Below are positions 35,203 through 46,084 of a stretch of 64,000 bases of DNA, in pieces. This DNA comes from Adiantum capillus-veneris (Eukaryota > Streptophyta > Polypodiopsida > Polypodiales > Pteridaceae). Position 1 is the first letter of the stretch; each line of letters begins with the position of its first letter. Below the pieces are notes generated by a model that was not told the DNA's origin, did not search any database, and saw nothing but the letters and a program-made list of their open reading frames with translations. The translations under genes and the position numbers were made by a program. The stretch spans positions 98,208,842 to 98,272,841 of the forward strand of contig CM043953.1 of the NCBI GenBank assembly GCA_014529385.2, in the 5' to 3' direction.

Positions 35203-36111
35203 TTACTCTCGTTGGGCTTTCTGGAGCTGAGAGGCTACACCCCAAAGCACTCCCTCTCGTATGTATTCTTTCAGGAACAATCTCCTAAGAGTAGGGTAAA
35301 TCGTGTTTTCTTCCACCCTTAGGGTTCTATACCAATCCCCTGCCTTCCCACTTAAGGATAGGCTTAAATCATTACTCTTATGCAGGTCATTGTGTTCTCC
35401 TAGAGAATCGCATATTTGTTCAAACACTTCGATATGCTTTCTCACATCCCCGTCTCCACTAAATTTTTGTGTCAGCTTGGCTAATTGTACTGCCTTACTT
35501 CTAGGCTCTCTATCAGGCGTGCTACACATATTCTCAGTAATAGATCGACCAATAGCTTGAGCAAATCTTTCCAAGTCACCTAAGTGAGTAGGAACAGTGG
35601 GTGTAGGTGCTCCCGAGACTACAGGTGGAGTAGATATTGGCATTGGGCTTGGTGCATAGGAAGCCCTTGGGTTCCACGTTTGGTACAGTGTTGTGCCATG
35701 TGGTGGTCCAAACTTCATATGTGTGGCCCTAGGCATAGCAGACATCGGATGTGACATGCTAATGCTAGCCGGTATGGTGCCATGAAAATAAGAGCTTGGG
35801 TGTTGTGGTTGTGGAGCATAGGTAGTTGAAACAATGGGAGGGGTAGGGACTACATGAGTATGAGGACCCATGGGTGTATACGATTGGTACACACTTGTAG
35901 GTACTATTGCAGGCATTGAGCTACCATGTAGCAGTGCTTTACTAACAAATGAGGTCCATGGCATGTTTCTTGGCATGCCCATCATTGGAGTAGGAATGGT
36001 AGCCGTGGTGTCATCAAGAGAAAGGTGAGATAGACTTGGAAAGGTAAAGATATCACTTGTGGGCTCATATTGCACTGAGACCCCTGGCGAAAGAACATAT
36101 GGAGGATCCAT
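35203..36111 (-). pseudogene. gag: Gag capsid region of the Athila/Tat-like element
   Basis: The N-terminal half is rich in Pro, Ser, Thr and Met without a fold I recognise. From about residue 185 it has a capsid-like domain (ERFAQAIGRSI ... LTQKFSGDGDVRKHIEVFEQ ... GKAGDWYRTLRVEE ... RRLFLKEYI), typical of the plant Gag family. The stop near 35203 is premature, because coding resembling Gag (GESVRDFISRLKNLNSCCN) continues beyond it with further stops and a shift before the zinc knuckles. Confidence 0.8.
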
Positions 36112-37103
36112 CGGATTACCAAGGGAGTCTCCATTTGTGATAAGGTCGGTTGTTTAGCCTTTCCTGTATCCAAGAGTCTCATGAGACCCATTGAAGGCAT
36201 GTTGATCCCCTTGTTTTGTCTCTCTAACTCAATGACCCTATGGATGACCTCACAAACTCTTTGTTATTGATCCTCCACACTAGTAGCACCCATTGTGGAT
36301 TGTAGGACATCTAACCAACCCACGTGATAGGTGTGACCTGTGTATAGATCGGTTAGAGTTTTCGTTTGTAGTTCGTACTCCCAATTCTCATTTAAGAACG
36401 CTCCATCTAGGATTGAGGTGCAAGAGGTGTCCTTTGAGCTAGATGCAATGTTGCTTTCTTGGGGTTGGCCCTTAGTGGTTGCTAAGTCAGGAGCACTCGA
36501 TTGCTCTCCTAGCAAGGATATTGACATAGGGGCTTTTGATTTTAACTCTCTTTGTTGGTCCGCCTTGCGTAAGCTCTCAATTTCCTTTTCCCTAGCCGAA
36601 ATGATATATCGTTGAACCTCTTGCACTTCGGCAAGGCTCCTACCATCAGGTAATATAACCTCGGAGAGAAATAGCTCTGAAGAGTCAGGGGGTACAGTGA
36701 ATGGAGTATTCACGTGCACATTCTCTAAGGACATAGGATCTATGTTGGTCATGAATGGAGAATTTACTTCCCCACCCCCCTCATTTACATCATTAGCTCC
36801 ATGTTCAGAGCGAGTGGCTCTACTAAAGGCTTCCTTCAAGCGTCTAAGCACACTCGGCCCGGACCGTGGGTCCATGGCATGCATTCCTTGGCTTAAGCTA
36901 TCGTGATTAGGCATTGGGAAACCCTCCATGACGTCGTAGTCAGAGGAAGAGTCACTAGCCACTATGTTTGGGTCTTGGTTTGTACTACCTTGGGTCCCCG
37001 CCGAGGGCCCGGAACCTAAGGGAGGTGGATAATGAAAACTCGCGTAAGTTAAAATTCTCTCTAGTTGCTCTGTCTCTAGCACACGACCAAAGCGCAGATG
37101 CAT
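35982..37103 (-). pseudogene. gag: N-terminal part of the Gag polyprotein
   Basis: The frame opens at 37103 (MHLRFGRVLETEQLERIL) and runs to a TAA at 36264. It continues in the same frame as QRVCEVIHRVIELERQNKGI to about 35982, overlapping the next frame. It includes acidic and Ser-rich linkers and a helical Glu/Lys-rich segment (EVQRYIISAREKEIESLRKA). No fold assigned; the position just after the primer site makes it the start of Gag. One nonsense codon and one frameshift separate it from the capsid region. Confidence 0.7.
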
Positions 37104-37843
37104 GTGCTTCTCGCACCCTACAAGCGTCGGCGAATAACCTCGAAGGTTAACCGCTTACTTTTTTAGGCGTCCCTTTTCACTCATTTTTATGTTTTTTAAT
37201 GTTTTTTTAATGTTTGGTTTTTTTTATTAAAGTGTGCGATAGCTCAAAATGAGCGTATCACTCAGAGGGTCGCGGTGTGCTTTACAACACAACGTTCGGT
37301 CACCTGAAGCTTCGCTGGTCCTAAAAAAAGTCGATTTTTAGCTACGTGTGAGGCTAAAATACGTAATCTTAAAGGGCGAATGAGGCCTGAGCTTGGGCTT
37401 GGGTCTGGCTTAGGTCTCACAGATATTCCCGATCCCGGTCCTACCTTTAAATTTTTTTTAAAAAAAAAATTAATTCTACTTTTTTTTTTGGGATAAGGTC
37501 TCTGCGGACTGCGCGCGAGCACACACACACTCTATCTACCTACTTACAACTAATACACCTACTGTTACACACTAACACACTTCTTTAGCTCTAACAGATC
37601 TACTTCCTACTTACTGTACTTTACATTACATAGAACTAACATTATGGATCTACAACCTTAATACTAACACCTTATCACAGAGAAAACACAGTACCTTTTA
37701 AAACCTCATTAACAAAGAAATACACAGTAGCAAAACAAAATTCTTCTTCTCAACACACACACCTTCCTTCCCTACTTTTTCTATAATTGAAATTGCACCA
37801 CAAAGAAGCACAGAGTGCCATTCAAGCTTAGTGTATGGCATTT

Positions 37844-37860
37844 CCCCGGCAACGGCGCCA
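37844..37860 (-). other. Primer binding site, tRNA-Asp type
   Basis: The minus strand reads TGGCGCCGTTGCCGGGG three bases inside the 5' LTR. This complements the 3' end of plant tRNA-Asp and is typical of Athila-like elements. Confidence 0.85.
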
Positions 37861-37863
37861 AAA

Positions 37864-38654
37864 TGTGTGCGTCTGTCACATGTGTCAATGCAAGGAACTT
37901 GCCGATACACTGTGTGCGAGCCACAAATGGATCCAAGCACGCAACTAGCCTAAATTAGTAAGCTCAAAGATGACGATGGTGTGTCACTCACCAGTCTACG
38001 CTTGCTGTCGTGGAGGATTCCTCACCGCGAAGAAGAAGAAGCCGCCGATGCGTCCCCGGGGCGGTCACTTTTTAGAATGTGTATGCTATCACGTGAGTTA
38101 ATCGGAGAGGATTATTAAAAGATCAAAATGTATCAAAATTTATACATACAGAGTGGGGTGGGGGTTTTTTAAATAGGTACGTAGTGTAAATATAGTATGT
38201 ATATTGAGGTATTATTAATAACCTCTTGAACGCACGTGATATAGGAAGCTTTTGATAAGTGACCGCCCCGGGGCTGCACCGTGCTCAATCGCTTTGCCGT
38301 CGCCATGCCGTCGTCGCAATGCTCGATCGCACACTCTCTCTCTCTCTCTCACGCATACACACAGGGAGATGAAGAAGAAGAAGATGGAAATGGAGCAAGA
38401 GCACTCTTCAATTACAAAAATGAGAGAATGAGTGAATTTTAGGTTTAGTTGACTTTTATATGAGCTCGCCCCATTTACACTTGGGCACCCATTCTTAGCC
38501 AACTAATCCCTTGATTGTTCCAGTTAGAGTGCACCTCTCATCGGTGATCACTCTTACCCTTTTCCTATTGGACCGACAAGCCTGGTACCTGACTCTACCA
38601 AATAAATAATACGGCGTCCGTCTTAGGTGATAGGAATGTGCGTGAGGGTTAACA
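37864..38654 (-). repeat. 5' LTR of Athila/Tat-like element, interrupted by a 223-bp insertion
   Basis: Homologous to 28876-29439. Subtracting the inserted 223 bp and its 3-bp duplication leaves 565 bp, against 564 bp in the other LTR. On minus it begins TGTTAACCCTCACGC at 38654. Confidence 0.9.
38052..38274. mobile_element. 223-bp MITE-like element with palindromic GC-rich TIRs
   Basis: The ends are inverted repeats: GTCCCCGGGGCGGTCACTT on the left and the reverse complement of GCCCCGGGGCGGTCACTT on the right. It is present in this LTR and absent from the other. TGC flanks both sides (38049-38051 and 38275-38277), matching a single TGC at the empty site, so the target duplication is 3 bp. 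The interior is AT-rich and non-coding. A 3-bp duplication fits PIF/Harbinger- or CACTA-type transposases, but the TIR sequence is not one I know. Confidence 0.85.
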
Positions 38655-38659
38655 AACTT

Positions 38660-39880
38660 AAATTTCAAGTTGTTTAATCTTCATAAGAGTTTAGGTGTTT
38701 TTTTGTTTTATGTTGTTTAGCTTTTGGCTATGATTGATCCATCTTTTAGAAGCCAAAATTCACTTCGCATGATTGTTCATTGCACTTCATGTTTTATTCA
38801 TACTTATTGGCCTTTGATTTATGTTTTGCAGCTCAACATTCCTCCATGGACATGCTTTCTACCATGTCTCCATGTTCTGCTTCAGCGGCACATGAGGACG
38901 TGCACCAAATTAGGAGGGGGGGAATGTAAGCAGCGGCTAACACATGCTACATTGATTATGCACCAAGCTAGGGATGTGCTATGGATGTGCACAATATTTC
39001 CTATTCACATTGTATAAGGTCTTGGGCTCATTTGGAGTTCCAAATTGTATATGCTAGAGATCTCAAATTAATCCCATAGTGGAAAGACTTGTGGTGCATG
39101 CCTTTATAACAAAGTCTTTTATGCAAAGAGGCTTCATTCTTGAGGATGCATTCTTGAGAGCTCACTCTTGAGTGTTCATTCTATGGATGGCTTAGCCTTG
39201 AGCTTAATACCCATGCTTAGAAGGCTAGTGCTTATCCTTTGTAATTAGAGAAGAACATCTTGATTAATATAATCTCTAATTTCTTCATTAGTCTTAATTC
39301 TTCTATATTCCATTATGTCATGAAGTAGTTTCACCTTCTCATTATTCTAGATTTGAGTGTGTGGTGATGACTTTTTGCTTATTGACCACTCCTATCATTC
39401 CATGAGTACTCAATTTGTGATATTTAACATCTCTAATTAGGTTGAATAAGTGGGTTCTTAATCTTGTGATTAGAGTATATGCCCTATTGTTTGTTCATGT
39501 GTGGATGGGTTCGATGAGATTTAAGCACCATTCACCCTTGTGTGTGTAACTTTTGATTAAGTACCTTGATTGGCATGTGGTGATTGGAGAGGCCAACACC
39601 AATGCGATTAGTGTGTGCTTGTCAAGATAGTGCTTTGAGATTCAAGTCTATGGCAAGTTGGACTTTGATTGGCTTAATGTGTGTAGGTGATGCTTGATTG
39701 ATGACTATGGTGTGATTAGAGTTAGTGATTCATGGCTAATCTCTATTGCATTGAAAGAGTATTCTCTTGAATCCTCTCATTCAATACATCGAATGATGCT
39801 AATGCCTCCAAGCTCTTGCCGATCCACGGATTGATTTTCTTTTTTGGTCTTGGGTTGTGATTAGGTGATGCTACGATGAC
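38660..39880. other. Non-coding flank with a possible LTR start
   Basis: At about 38912-38923 a purine tract (TTAGGAGGGGGGGAA) directly precedes TGTAAGCAGCGGC, the look of a polypurine tract followed by a 3' LTR on the plus strand. I could not find the LTR's other end or a partner copy. The rest is AT-rich without genes. Confidence 0.35.
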
Positions 39881-39889
39881 CCCCAACAA

Positions 39890-42285
39890 GAGGAATTTGC
39901 AAATGCTAAAAAAGAAAACTTATGCTTCACCTATTTGTCACCCGACCATTCTCAATGGAATTGTCCAAAGAACAAAAGAAAGAAAGATGATGAAAAGGGT
40001 AGAAGTCCTGACAAGAGTCATAAAGATAGGAAAATCCATGTAATCCAAACACTTCCATAATGAAAAGTATAAATTCATAGAAGTGTTGCATAAGGATAAA
40101 CAGCACCATTGTTGTTTGTCAACCAGCATGTGGAAATCGAGCTCTGGCCCACATGAGTTGGTGAAAATGCATGGATTTGTAAATGGAAAAAGGATTAGAG
40201 TCATGATAGATTACTTCTGCCACCCATAACGTTGTAATATATGCTCTTGTTAAGAAACTAACACTTTCAACAACCAAGTGCTCACCAATATGTCGTCTCC
40301 ATGATACATGGCAAAGACAAGAAGATATGAGATACTCTAGGATCCAATTTGAAGGTTGAGATACAAGGATATAAAGACTTGCTTATGATTTCCAAATTAT
40401 GAACATGGATCGTGCGGACTTGGTTTTGGGAAGGGAATGGTTGTGGGGATTAGGACCTTCTTGGAAACAGAGTCACCAAAAAAACTCACTAGAATTTGAA
40501 AAAGAATGCAAAATGTTTGTTATACAAGGTGAGAATGATGTACATAATAGTTTTTTGATATGTTCTCTTGGATTACAAAATCCTTATAAATTAAGGTTCT
40601 TGTGATGTATATATTTTTTGTTGTTGATGTATTTGTAAATAAGGGCACTAATGTACAAATGAAAGATCAGGTTTCTTACTCGTCTTTGTCTTCACGTAGT
40701 GATCGTGAAAGAATTTTTAAAGTCTTTTTAGAGGAATTTAAAGATGTTCTTCGTATTGACTTTCCAAAAGGTTTACCTCCTAAAAGAGGTGAAGTAGATT
40801 ATGCTATTGATTTAGTTAAAGATGCAAAGCATGTTTGTAAACCACCTTATAGGTTAGGCCAAGAACATCACGTAGGAGTAGAAAAGCAATTGCAAGATTA
40901 TGTAGATAAAGGTTTTATTAAACCAACATCTTCATGGGCTTCCCTCATTTTATTGATAAAGAAAAAAGATGGTTCTATGCGACTTTGTGTCAACTATAGA
41001 GAAATAAATAATATCACAATCAAGAACATGCTCCCTATGCTTCGAATGGAAGATCTTTTTGATCGGCTAGAGGGAGCCAAGTATTTTACTAAGATTGACT
41101 TATGATCTGAGCTATCATCATGTTAGAATAAGGACTATAGATATTCCAAAAATTATGAGTTGTTGGTAATCCCTTTTGGGCTTACCAATGCACCAACTAC
41201 TTTTATGAAGCTGGTGAATAGAGTGCTACGACCCCATCTAGGTAAATTTGTAGTAGTCTTTCTTGATGATATCCTCATTTATAGTCGTACTCAAGAAGAG
41301 CATTTATAACATCTCAAAAGTGTTCCAATTGCTCAAAGAAAAGTCTCTTTATGCAAAGGAATCCAAATGTGAATTCTTTGCAAAAGAAGTAAAATATCCT
41401 GTTGACTTTATTTTTAAAAATGAAATCAAGATGGATCCAGGGAAAATTAAAAGGAAAAATATGCAAAAATTGAAGGTAACAATAGCTACATCTCCAATTT
41501 TATTTATAGTGGATGCCAATAAACCCTTTGTGGTTGAGAGAGATGCTAGTAATTTTGTGATAGGTGCAATTCTAACTCAAGAGGGTCGACCTTTTGAAAG
41601 CAATAAGTTAGAACATGCACAACAAAATTACTCAGTATATGAGAGGGAGTTGTATGCTATTGTACATGCATTGAAGAAATGGAAGCACTATTTAAATGGT
41701 GCTAAGGTAAAGATAGTGTTTGATCAGGAAATCATTAAATGGCTTTCCAATCAAACAAAAGTAAGGCCTAATGGGCTAAATTCGTACAAGAGTTTGATTA
41801 TGAGCTTAGGTATTGCAAAGGGAAATACAATTTGGTAGCAGATTCCCTTAGCAGGATGCCTATGATAAACAAATTGAGTTTTACTCAATTCAATAGTGAA
41901 TTGCTTAAATCATTAAAAGAGAAATGTCAGGTTGATCCTACATATTCAAAGATATGGAAAACCATACATAAAGGGGATCAATAGCACGAGGTTTCCAAGG
42001 AGAATGAAGCATTGATGAGTGCTTTAAAAGGATTCAAGTGGAAGAAATTTTCCACAGGTGATGGCTATTTATACTACAAAGGCAGAGTATGTGTCCCAAA
42101 AGATGAAGAGATTAGGTTCCAAATACTCTATGAGTGTCATGATAGTCCAAGTGCGGGACACCCAGGTGTAAACAAGGCTTGCAGTCTTGCTAAGAGTCAA
42201 TTTTATTGGTCTGAAATGTATAAGGACGTCCTAGAATATGTGGTCAAATGTAATAAAATGCTAAATCAATAATGTTAAAAGTCTT
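39890..42285 (+). pseudogene. pol: Decayed Ty3/gypsy gag-pol fragment
   Basis: In order: a zinc-knuckle remnant CFTYLSPDHSQWNC (second Cys lost), a protease remnant around GKRIRVMID with a following stop, an RT N-terminal half (40602-41105: HVCKPPYRLGQEHHV, KKKDGSMRLCVNYREIN), an RT palm piece in another frame ([14 protein letters not shown], about 41250-41300), an RNase H part (41440-41838: VERDASNFVIGAIL, YERELYAIVHALKKWKHYL), and an integrase zinc-binding part ending in VVKCNKML (42012-42272), where the second Cys of the CXXC pair is Met. Many stops and shifts. It ends abruptly near 42280 just before the copia LTR. An old copy, unlike the chromovirus in sequence. Confidence 0.9.
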
Positions 42286-42314
42286 AAGATGGGAGGACTA
42301 CTCCATTCATTAGA

Positions 42315-42543
42315 TGTTACCATATTTATGTGGTAGTGATGTGTGTGAACACACTTAGGACCGCCGAGGCATTTTTTCCCTCACTAGGAGGTTTTTCTTC
42401 GCGTGCATTTTATATAAGCCCATCACTTTAGGGCTATCTTATCTTTCCATTGCACATTGAGTAATATACTCTCTGTTGTATGCCTTGAGCTTTGTTCGTC
42501 TTCTCCAAGCTGTGTGTGCTTTTTTGCAACCCTAATTTCAACA
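42315..42543 (+). repeat. 5' LTR of copia element
   Basis: The LTR is 229 bp, TGTTACCATA to TTCAACA, matching 55735-55964. It carries a TATA-like box (TATATAA, 42411-42417). It is followed by TGATATCAGAG, a one-base variant of the tRNA-iMet primer site. Confidence 0.9.
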
Positions 42544-42837
42544 ATTGATATCAGAGTAGGTTGCATCCTCTCGAGCTTAGTCACCAACAACTCCAACACA
42601 CGCATGTTCACTTTCTCCAATTTCTCATTATCGGGCTCATTTTGGCCTCTGTTTTCGCTACCGGCACACACTAATGTGTAGGCGATTTTATCATTTTGTG
42701 CATGATTTTTGTACGTGTCGTTTATTGCATAACATGTCCCTTATGATCTTCTAAGGTTTGTGCTATATAGCACGTATTGTTCTTGCTTTGTTTCTCCTCT
42801 TTTTGGGCAGTTTTCACATCAGGTGCAGGCACTCACC

Positions 42838-43815
42838 ATGGCCAACAACAACACAAATGTGTTCAAGATGTTTGTTGCTAAGATGGGGATAATTACCCTA
42901 TGTGGGCTTATATGATGCAACATGTCCTTGTGTCAAACGTCATTTGGAACATTGTGCAAGGCATTGATGTATGTCCCGGTTTTGAGGATGTAGGCAATGT
43001 TGAGGATGTTACAGGTTTTGATGGTAGGATTGTTGCTACCAAAGCTGTTTTGCCTACGGCTAAGCAAGCTCTTTGGGATGTAAAAGATACGCAGGCTTAT
43101 GCATTAATTGTGTTGTCTGTGAAGCGCACTATTACTCCCCACATTCTTTCAACAAAATATGCAAAATAGACTTGGGATATTATGATGGTCTTTATGCAAG
43201 TCGCAATGTGGCAAAACTTGCATTGCTTCGTAAAGAGCTAGAGTCAAAAATTATGCATGATGAAGATGACATGGATACTTTCCTTGTTTGTGTCAAGGAT
43301 ATAAATGAGCAACTTATTTCTACAGGGGAAGGAATTTTGGACAGTTCTCTTGTGCAGACTGTTCTTGATGCCTTGCCAGATTCTTACCAAATTTTTGCTA
43401 ATACTTGGAGACTTATAATCCAAGGAAATCCTGAAGTTGTCAAGTTTGATGCATTATGCACATTGTTCTTGCAAGAGTCATTAAAAAAAAAGGACTAGAC
43501 AATGTGCAATTGAACAGGCCTTTATTGCTGCTCAAAGAAAACGTGGTAACAGTAATGTAGCCACTTCTCATGGTTCTTCTGTGAGTGGTAAATCACATGT
43601 TCCTAATGCTTCTACTGGCAGAAATTTTTCTGGGAATTCTGGTGATAAGGGCAAAAAGAAGATGTGTTGCCATTATTGTAAAGCTAATGATCACTTGATC
43701 AAGCAGTGTCCTAAGTTGAAGGCCAAAGAGGCTAAGAAGAAAGAGGCTGGTTCCACTACAAATGCAGCTATTGTTAAGTCTTTTGTGAAAGGGGATGTTA
43801 AGTATGGAGCCTAAT
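42838..43815 (+). pseudogene. gag: copia gag with zinc knuckle
   Basis: It starts MANNNTNVFKM, shifts frame within about 15 codons (DGDNYPMWAYMMQHVLVSN continues in another frame), and shifts again near 43170 and 43490. The UBN2/copia-Gag-like body includes DMDTFLVCVKDINEQLISTG and VQTVLDALPDSYQIF. The last part (43581-43815) has the knuckle CHYCKANDHLIKQC and a Lys-rich tail. It would form the particle shell. Confidence 0.88.
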
Positions 43816-44062
43816 TTACCCCTTGTAATTTCTAGTCTTTAAAACGCACATTTGTAAGGCCCCCACTATGAGGAGAAGCCATCGTGCGTAAGGCTAATAT
43901 ACCCTTTTTGCCAAAAAAAATTGGCCACACAACGATTGAAAAACGACGGACGGACGGTTGGTCAGTGGCTGAATTCAATGGCCAGTGGCCGCTTTCTAGG
44001 CGGACTTGTCTACTCAAGGTCTACCACACATGGGCACATTGGAGAGTCCAACTCACATGGGC
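43816..44062. other. Unrelated segment replacing the copia protease
   Basis: Comparison with the sister fragment at 56290-56735 shows that the protease and start of the pre-integrase region are missing here. About 245 bp of other sequence lies between gag's stop and the point where homology resumes (GILCHGLYKL-like, about 44063). No coding assignment. Confidence 0.65.
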
Positions 44063-45620
44063 ATCAGGCATTTTATGTCATGGGTTGTATAAGCTCACTT
44101 TTCATGACAAGTGTGGGAAAATTTTTTCAAATGTAGTTGTGGATTCTAAGGCTATTTTAGATGCAAAACTTTAGCATGCACACTTTGGGTATCTAAATTT
44201 TCCCAGCTGGCTGCGTTTGCAAAAATCTGATATGGTTGCTTCTTTGCCACCTCTTGAAGCACCTGTCAAACATGTTTGTGAAGGCTATATTTTGGGTAAG
44301 ATGTAGTGTTTGAAGTTTCCAAAGGATGGTTCACTTATGGCCACATGCAAGTTGTAGCTTGTGCATAGTGATGTTTGTAAGCCCATGCAAACTCCATCCT
44401 TGGGCAATTACCTTTACTTCGTGACTTCATTGATGATTACTCTAGGCATGCATGGGTGTATTCACTTAAACCAAAGTCTGGTGTATTTATGTGCTTCATT
44501 GTTTTTTGGCTATGGCTGAAAATGTCTTGAAATGTACTATGGGCACCCTTCATTCCGATCAAGGAGGGGATTATTTTTCTCATGAATTTAACGCATTTCT
44601 AGCTAGTCATGGGATAAAACACCAATGTACAATGCCTTATATGCCTCAAAAATGGGATTGTTGAGAGGAAAAACAAGTCACTTACTGAAGTGGCACAATG
44701 TACGATCAAACATCAAGCTTTATTGCATTTGTTTTGGCTTGAGGCCATCATGTGTACCACTTATGTACTTAACAGGTGTCCTACAAAAGCTTTGCAATCT
44801 ATGACTCCATATGAAGCATGGCATGATAAAAAGCCTTCTAATGAGCACATGCGAGTTTTTGGATGTTTGGCATATGCTTTGTGCCACAAACACAACACAA
44901 AAAATTGGATGATAAGACTGTCAAAATGTATTTTGTTGGCCATGGTGCTGAAAGCAGAGGTTACAGCTTGTATCATCCGTAGAAAAAGTGTATCTTAGTC
45001 TCACAAGATGTTATGTTTGTGGAGGATTCTATTAAGCCCTTGATGTCATGTACTAGAGACAATAGTGTAAGATCACATCACATTTATGGCACTTTGTTGC
45101 CTATTTTTAGGGGTGGAAGTTCAAATGTAAATTCCAATGAGTCAAATGTATAGCCTATGGGGGTTTCTAAAAATGTTACAAATCAGCCTATTACTTGATG
45201 AAAATGTACATGATGTACTTGATGAGGAAAGGGTTGAGAATGAGCAGGCTAGTGGCATGCCTAAATGGCTGGTGCATACTTTGCATGATAGTACATTGGA
45301 TGCACGTTTGTCTAGTCGTACTCGTTCAAGTTCTCGCCATGCATCTTATGCATCATATTGTTATGCTTTGGTTGTGTCTAGCTTATGTGATATTGAGAAA
45401 CCTCTATCTTTTGATTAAGCACAGAATTTAGAAAATTGGATGGCTGCTGTGCAATGTAAATATGATGTACTTATAGAAAATGACACATGGACTTTATGTG
45501 ATTTGCCTCATGGCAAAAAGGAGAGTTGGTACGAAGTGGGTTTACAAGCTGAAACACAAGCCAGATGGTGACATTGATCACTATAACGCTCAACTTGTTG
45601 CAAAGGGTTATGCACAACAA
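44063..45620 (+). pseudogene. pol: copia integrase to RT start, first copy
   Basis: Decayed pre-integrase and integrase region (HGLYKLTFHDKCGK; later AQCTIKHQALLHLFWLEAIM and TPYEAWHDKKPSNEHMRVFG at 44690-44998), a linker, and the start of RT (NLENWMAAVQ, DTWTLCDLPHGKK) ending at about 45620 in KGYAQQK-like sequence. Numerous stops and shifts. Confidence 0.85.
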
Positions 45621-45624
45621 AAAG

Positions 45625-46084
45625 AGTCAAGCTTTACCACATTCATTTTAGCTTGAGGCTATCATGCGTGCCGCTAATGTACTCAACAGATATCCTACGA
45701 AAGCGTTGCAGTCTATGACTCCATATGAAGCATGGCATGATAAAAAGCCATCTATTGAGCACAAGCGTGTTTTTGGCTATTTGGCTTAAGGTTTAGTGCC
45801 ACAAGCGCGACACAAAAAATTGGATGATAAGGCTGTCAAATGTATTTTTGTTGGTTATAGTGCTAAAAGCAAAGGTTACAGGTTGTACCATCCGTAAACA
45901 AAGCGTATTTTGGTCTCAAGTGATGTTGTGTTTGTGGAAAATTCTATTCAGCCTTTGCTTTTGTGTACTAGAGATAGTAATGGAAGCTCACAGGACATTT
46001 ATGACACTTTGTTGCCTCTTTTTAAAGGTGGAAGTACGAATGTAAATTCCAATGCGGCAAATGTATAGGTTTTGAAAATGCTAC
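45625..46084 (+). pseudogene. pol: copia integrase C-terminal region, second copy
   Basis: From about 45630 the sequence jumps back to integrase homologous to 44705-45150, including the same TPYEAWHDKKPS segment, with point differences and stops. It continues to 46084, where the giant-LTR element interrupts. The sequence resumes at 53959 with the linker and RT. Confidence 0.85.

Larger units (their letters stand above)
28876..38654 (-). mobile_element. Athila/Tat-like Ty3/gypsy element, gag-protease only
   Basis: On the minus strand it has a 5' LTR (38654 to 37864), a tRNA-Asp-type primer site, gag, protease, a long non-coding 3' region, a purine tract (AGGAAGGGGGGCA, 29440-29452) and a 3' LTR (29439 to 28876). 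The target duplication AACTT is exact at 28871-28875 and 38655-38659. No RT, RNase H or integrase is recognisable between 31667 and 29440, so the element is non-autonomous. The primer site and CX2CX3HX4C knuckles suggest the Athila/Tat branch. Confidence 0.9.
42315..46084 (+). mobile_element. Ty1/copia element, left part (LTR, gag, integrase, duplicated segment)
   Basis: It begins with an LTR, a degenerate primer site and copia gag, and continues through integrase and the start of RT. It then returns to integrase sequence (from about 45630) before being cut at 46084 by the giant-LTR element. The remainder is at 53959-55964. No matching target duplication: TTAGA before the 5' LTR, TTCTC after the 3' LTR. 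Confidence 0.85.
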
